This document shows positions 13,299 to 15,525 of a stretch of DNA of 15,525 bases, in pieces. The stretch covers positions 1-15,525 of the forward strand of contig CAMAHO010000031.1 of assembly GCA_945834545.1 (NCBI GenBank). Reading direction: 5' to 3'. Origin of the DNA: an uncultured Lachnospiraceae bacterium (GTDB lineage: Bacteria; Bacillota; Clostridia; Lachnospirales; Lachnospiraceae). The notes under the pieces were generated by a model, which had not been told where the DNA came from, searched no databases, and was given only the letters and a program-made list of their open reading frames with translations. A program made the position numbers and the translations under genes. Position 1 is the stretch's first letter. Each line of letters begins with the position of its first letter.

Positions 13299-14876
13299 AT
13301 GGAAGATACAGTACAGAAAAAAGAGGAAGTTACCCTATTGGAAAAGGGCAAAAAAGGCGTCATACATATGATATTCAGCCGTTTTGGCGTGGTGTTACTT
13401 TTGCTGGTTGTACAGATTCTATTTTTATTTGGTTTGTTTTTTAAGTTTAGGCAGCTGGCACCCCATTATCTGGGAATTGCTTCTTTGTTTTATTTGGTCA
13501 TGATAGTGGTGCTGGTAAACAGTAGTCACGATGCCACCTCAAAAATAACCTGGCTGATCGTAATGGTTCTCTTTCCCATTTTCGGAGCCTTACTTTACTT
13601 GTATACCACGGTGGAAATCGGACATCGCGCACTGAAGAAGAGAATGGTTCATATCCTTGAGGCTACAAAGGAGACAATTCCTCAAAGGGAGGAAACCCTG
13701 CGTCGGGTGGAGGCCTGCAGTCCGGAAGTGACCGATTTGTCCTATTATATCAACCGCACTGGGTGCTATCCGGTGTATGAAAACACTAGTGTTACCTACT
13801 TCCCTCTGGGAGAGAGGATGTTTGAAGCTATGCTGGAGGAATTGGAAAAGGCCAGGGAATTTATCTTTTTGGAGTATTTTATTCTGGATGAGGGCCTGAT
13901 GTGGGGAAGGCTTTTGGAGGTACTGGCTCGCAAGGCGAAGGAGGGTGTGGATGTACGCCTGATGTATGACGGCACCTGCGAATTTGCTTTGCTTCCCAGA
14001 ACCTATCCCCAGAAGCTAAAGGCCTTGGGTATTAAGTGCAAGGTGTTTGCCCCTATCACGCCCTTTATCTCTACCCATTACAATTATCGCGACCACAGAA
14101 AAATCCTGGTGATTGATGGCGTCACTGCGTTTAACGGCGGTATCAATCTGGCAGACGAATACATCAATCATATACAGAAATATGGGCATTGGAAGGACAC
14201 CGGAGTTTTACTAAAGGGGGAGGCAGTGAACAGCTTTACCTTGATGTTCTTACAAATGTGGCATGTCAATGAGAAGCTGGAGGATTTCTCGCCGTACCTG
14301 AGGAAAGGTACAAACCCCAAACAGACCCAGGGCTTTGTTATGCCCTACGGGGATTGTCCCCTGGATGAGGATAATGTGGGTGAGTCGGTCTATATGGATA
14401 TCCTAAACCGGGCACACGATTATGTGTATATTATGACACCCTATTTGATTCTGGACGGGGAGCTGGAGAAGGCTCTGACCTTTGCGGCGCAGCGGAGTGT
14501 GGATGTGAGATTGATTTTGCCTCATATTTCAGACAGCTTCGTTGCACAAGCTCTGGCGAAAACCTATTACAAGGCACTGCTTCAGGCGGGAGTGAAGATT
14601 TTTGAGTATACTCCCGGTTTTGTGCATGCTAAGGTCTTTATCAGCGACGATAAGAAGGCTGTAGTAGGTACCATCAACATGGACTACAGAAGCCTGTACC
14701 ATCATTTCGAGTGTGCTACCTATCTCTACGATGTACCATGTATAGGGGAGATAAAGGCAGATTACCTGGAGACTCTGGGAGCAAGTCAGGAAGTAACCCT
14801 GGAAACGGTCAAGAAGGAGAAATGGTATGTGAAGCTGGTGGGGAATTTGATGAAATTTGTGGCACCGCTGTTGTAA
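13299..14876 (+). CDS. cls: Cardiolipin synthase, phospholipase D superfamily
   Basis: A 525-residue membrane enzyme that condenses phosphatidylglycerol into cardiolipin (bacterial Cls type). GAAGGAGG lies 8 nt before ATG 13299. The first 25 residues are charged, followed by TM segments at about 30-49, 57-74 and 83-103, one more than the common two. The PLD active sites are complete: HKD1 H266-R-K268-x4-D273 with downstream FNGGINLADEY, and HKD2 H443-A-K445-x4-D450 with GTINMDYRSL. The block REFIFLEYFILDEGLMWGRLLEVL is typical of Cls. Length is slightly above the usual 480-510. It follows the S41 gene across a terminator and precedes the toxin-antitoxin pair by 65 nt. Confidence 0.94.
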   Translation: MEDTVQKKEEVTLLEKGKKGVIHMIFSRFGVVLLLLVVQILFLFGLFFKFRQLAPHYLGIASLFYLVMIVVLVNSSHDATSKITWLIVMVLFPIFGALLYLYTTVEIGHRALKKRMVHILEATKETIPQREETLRRVEACSPEVTDLSYYINRTGCYPVYENTSVTYFPLGERMFEAMLEELEKAREFIFLEYFILDEGLMWGRLLEVLARKAKEGVDVRLMYDGTCEFALLPRTYPQKLKALGIKCKVFAPITPFISTHYNYRDHRKILVIDGVTAFNGGINLADEYINHIQKYGHWKDTGVLLKGEAVNSFTLMFLQMWHVNEKLEDFSPYLRKGTNPKQTQGFVMPYGDCPLDEDNVGESVYMDILNRAHDYVYIMTPYLILDGELEKALTFAAQRSVDVRLILPHISDSFVAQALAKTYYKALLQAGVKIFEYTPGFVHAKVFISDDKKAVVGTINMDYRSLYHHFECATYLYDVPCIGEIKADYLETLGASQEVTLETVKKEKWYVKLVGNLMKFVAPLL

Positions 14877-14881
14877 GGATA

Positions 14882-14910
14882 TTGATAAATGGATTGAAAA
14901 GGTATATACT
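14882..14910 (+). promoter_or_regulatory. Promoter of the toxin-antitoxin operon
   Basis: TTGATA (14882-14887), a 17-nt spacer and TATACT (14905-14910), close to sigma-A consensus, starting 5 nt after the cls stop. The predicted start, about 14917, leaves a leader of some 25 nt with GGAGG before the antitoxin. Confidence 0.75.
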
Positions 14911-14920
14911 ATGTATACAC
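14902..14920 (+). promoter_or_regulatory. Probable autoregulatory operator over the -10 of the toxin-antitoxin promoter
   Basis: GTATATAC (14902-14909) and GTATACAC (14913-14920) are near-identical boxes 11 bp apart, one helical turn. The first box is a perfect palindrome, the second contains GTATAC, and the outer arms GTATA/TATAC also form a dyad. They cover the -10 and the start site. AbrB/MazE-type antitoxins commonly repress their own promoter at such sites, so this is the natural candidate operator. Confidence 0.5.
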
Positions 14921-14941
14921 TATCGGTTTGGAGGTTGATGT

Positions 14942-15184
14942 ATGCAAGCACAAGTGAAGGAATGGGGAAACAGTCAGGGAATTAGGCTTCCTAAGGAAGT
15001 ATTAAAAGAAGCACGAATAGCTGTGAATGAGATGTTGGATATTACTGTATCAAATGGTGTTATTACATTGACAAAGCCGTTCCGACACAAAACCCTTGAA
15101 GAACGTGCTGCGGAGTTTGAAGGAAAATTGATGCTGGATGGCGAATACGACTGGGGAGAACCAGTCGGAAAAGAGGTATGGTAA
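14942..15184 (+). CDS. AbrB/MazE-family antitoxin
   Basis: An 80-residue antitoxin and DNA-binding protein. GGAGG is 7 nt before ATG 14942. Residues 1-47 form the swapped-hairpin AbrB/MazE fold: MQAQVKEWGNSQGIRLPKEVL matches the family's K.WGNS...RIPK.VL signature, followed by AVNEMLDITVSNGVITLTK. Residues 48-80 are an acidic, probably flexible tail (LEERAAEFEG...DGEYDWGEPVG) expected to bind the toxin. The stop TAA shares a base with the next start (TAATG). Base use looks more AT-rich than the genes to its left, which fits a mobile module, though no mobility gene is nearby. Confidence 0.88.
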   Translation: MQAQVKEWGNSQGIRLPKEVLKEARIAVNEMLDITVSNGVITLTKPFRHKTLEERAAEFEGKLMLDGEYDWGEPVGKEVW

Positions 15185-15486
15185 TGGAAGTACTACACCA
15201 AGGAGATATACTTAAAATTGAAAAAATAAAGCATCCTGTATTAGTTGCAAGTAAGGATTTTTTCAATCAAAGTGGCGAAATCATAGGATGCCCGATTATT
15301 AAAGATTCCATTCCAGGCCCTCTTCATATTTGGATGTCGACAGATGAAAATGAAGGATATATACAATGTGAAAAGCTTGCATTGCTGGATGTATCCATTC
15401 GCGGTTACAAACGAATCGATCGACTGCCGATATTCGAAATGATGAATGTTTCGGATGCAATTCAGAGCATATTTGAGTATATTTAG
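15184..15486 (+). CDS. MazF/PemK-family toxin, compact form
   Basis: A 100-residue predicted toxin; MazF/PemK proteins are usually mRNA-cleaving endoribonucleases. ATG 15184 is preferred: GAGG lies 7 nt upstream and the start overlaps the antitoxin stop as TAATG. ATG 15178, two codons earlier, would be only 1 nt from the ribosome binding site. Family features are the early QGDILKI strand, PVLVASKDFFNQSGEIIGCPI (strands 2-3) and the later YIQCEKLALLDVSIRGYKRIDRL. The loop after strand 1, which in E. coli MazF carries the G-x-E-Q-A-G-x-R-P segment, is reduced to IEKIKHP, so the usual Arg is absent there; the Thr/Ser after CP is replaced by IIKDS. It may have different RNA specificity or reduced activity, but the intact frame and coupling argue for function. 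The 39 bases after the stop hold nothing recognisable. Confidence 0.82.
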   Translation: MEVLHQGDILKIEKIKHPVLVASKDFFNQSGEIIGCPIIKDSIPGPLHIWMSTDENEGYIQCEKLALLDVSIRGYKRIDRLPIFEMMNVSDAIQSIFEYI

Positions 15487-15525
15487 GGATTGTATCACAA
15501 ACGAAATAGGGCGGAAAGTGAGTTT

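Noticed and set aside
13259..13444. Small plus-strand frame overlapping the cardiolipin synthase start
   Set aside because: It lies out of frame with the PLD gene, starts inside the terminator, and its protein is unlike any family.
14882..15525. Toxin-antitoxin pair as part of a larger mobile element or defence island
   Set aside because: No integrase, transposase, attachment-site repeat or other defence gene is visible in the window; the right edge is cut, so this cannot be supported.

Overview
The window looks like a chromosomal segment of a low-to-moderate GC, Gram-positive anaerobe of the Clostridia, most likely a Lachnospiraceae-type genome. The grounds are strong AGGAGG-type ribosome binding sites, sigma-A-like promoters often with an extended TG -10, a YjfB-type small motility protein, a chemoreceptor, and a run of PucR/CdaR-type regulator, FtsE, FtsX, coiled-coil M23 peptidase and S41 protease. 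The family assignment is an inference from gene content. No rRNA, tRNA, CRISPR array, insertion sequence or prophage gene is visible.

Layout. Bases 1-1410 hold the 3' part of a methyl-accepting chemotaxis protein, followed by two hairpins, the second a good terminator. Bases 1550-2188 encode a DUF4145/HEPN-like protein with a C-terminal membrane anchor. It converges on, and overlaps by 69 nt, a minus-strand PAP2-family membrane phosphatase/transferase (2120-2836). A 268-bp divergent region with a promoter for each direction and a structured leader separates PAP2 from an AlgI-type MBOAT O-acyltransferase (3105-4589). Directly after the MBOAT stop codon is a 50-nt inverted repeat. A tight set follows: CPBP intramembrane protease, acyl-ACP thioesterase and the S1-domain RNA-binding protein CvfB (4688-7335). 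A short tandem repeat and a strong promoter precede a 63-residue YjfB protein (7482-7673), which ends in a terminator.

The central operon (7824-13220, terminator at 13241-13271) encodes a PucR/CdaR-type regulator, FtsE, FtsX, a secreted coiled-coil M23 endopeptidase with intact zinc ligands, and a membrane-anchored PDZ/S41 C-terminal processing protease. The natural reading is a cell-wall hydrolysis module: FtsEX uses ATP to drive a periplasm-facing coiled coil that controls the M23 hydrolase, with the S41 protease possibly trimming or turning over wall enzymes. Then come a cardiolipin synthase (13299-14876) and a translationally coupled MazE/MazF-type toxin-antitoxin pair (14942-15486) with its own promoter and a likely operator over the -10.

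Much of the window concerns the cell envelope: MBOAT, PAP2, CPBP, thioesterase, FtsEX-M23-S41 and cardiolipin synthase. The least explained signals are non-coding: the MBOAT leader, the repeat after the MBOAT gene, and the repeats before yjfB. Among proteins they are the tail-anchored HEPN-like protein and a compact MazF relative lacking the usual first loop.
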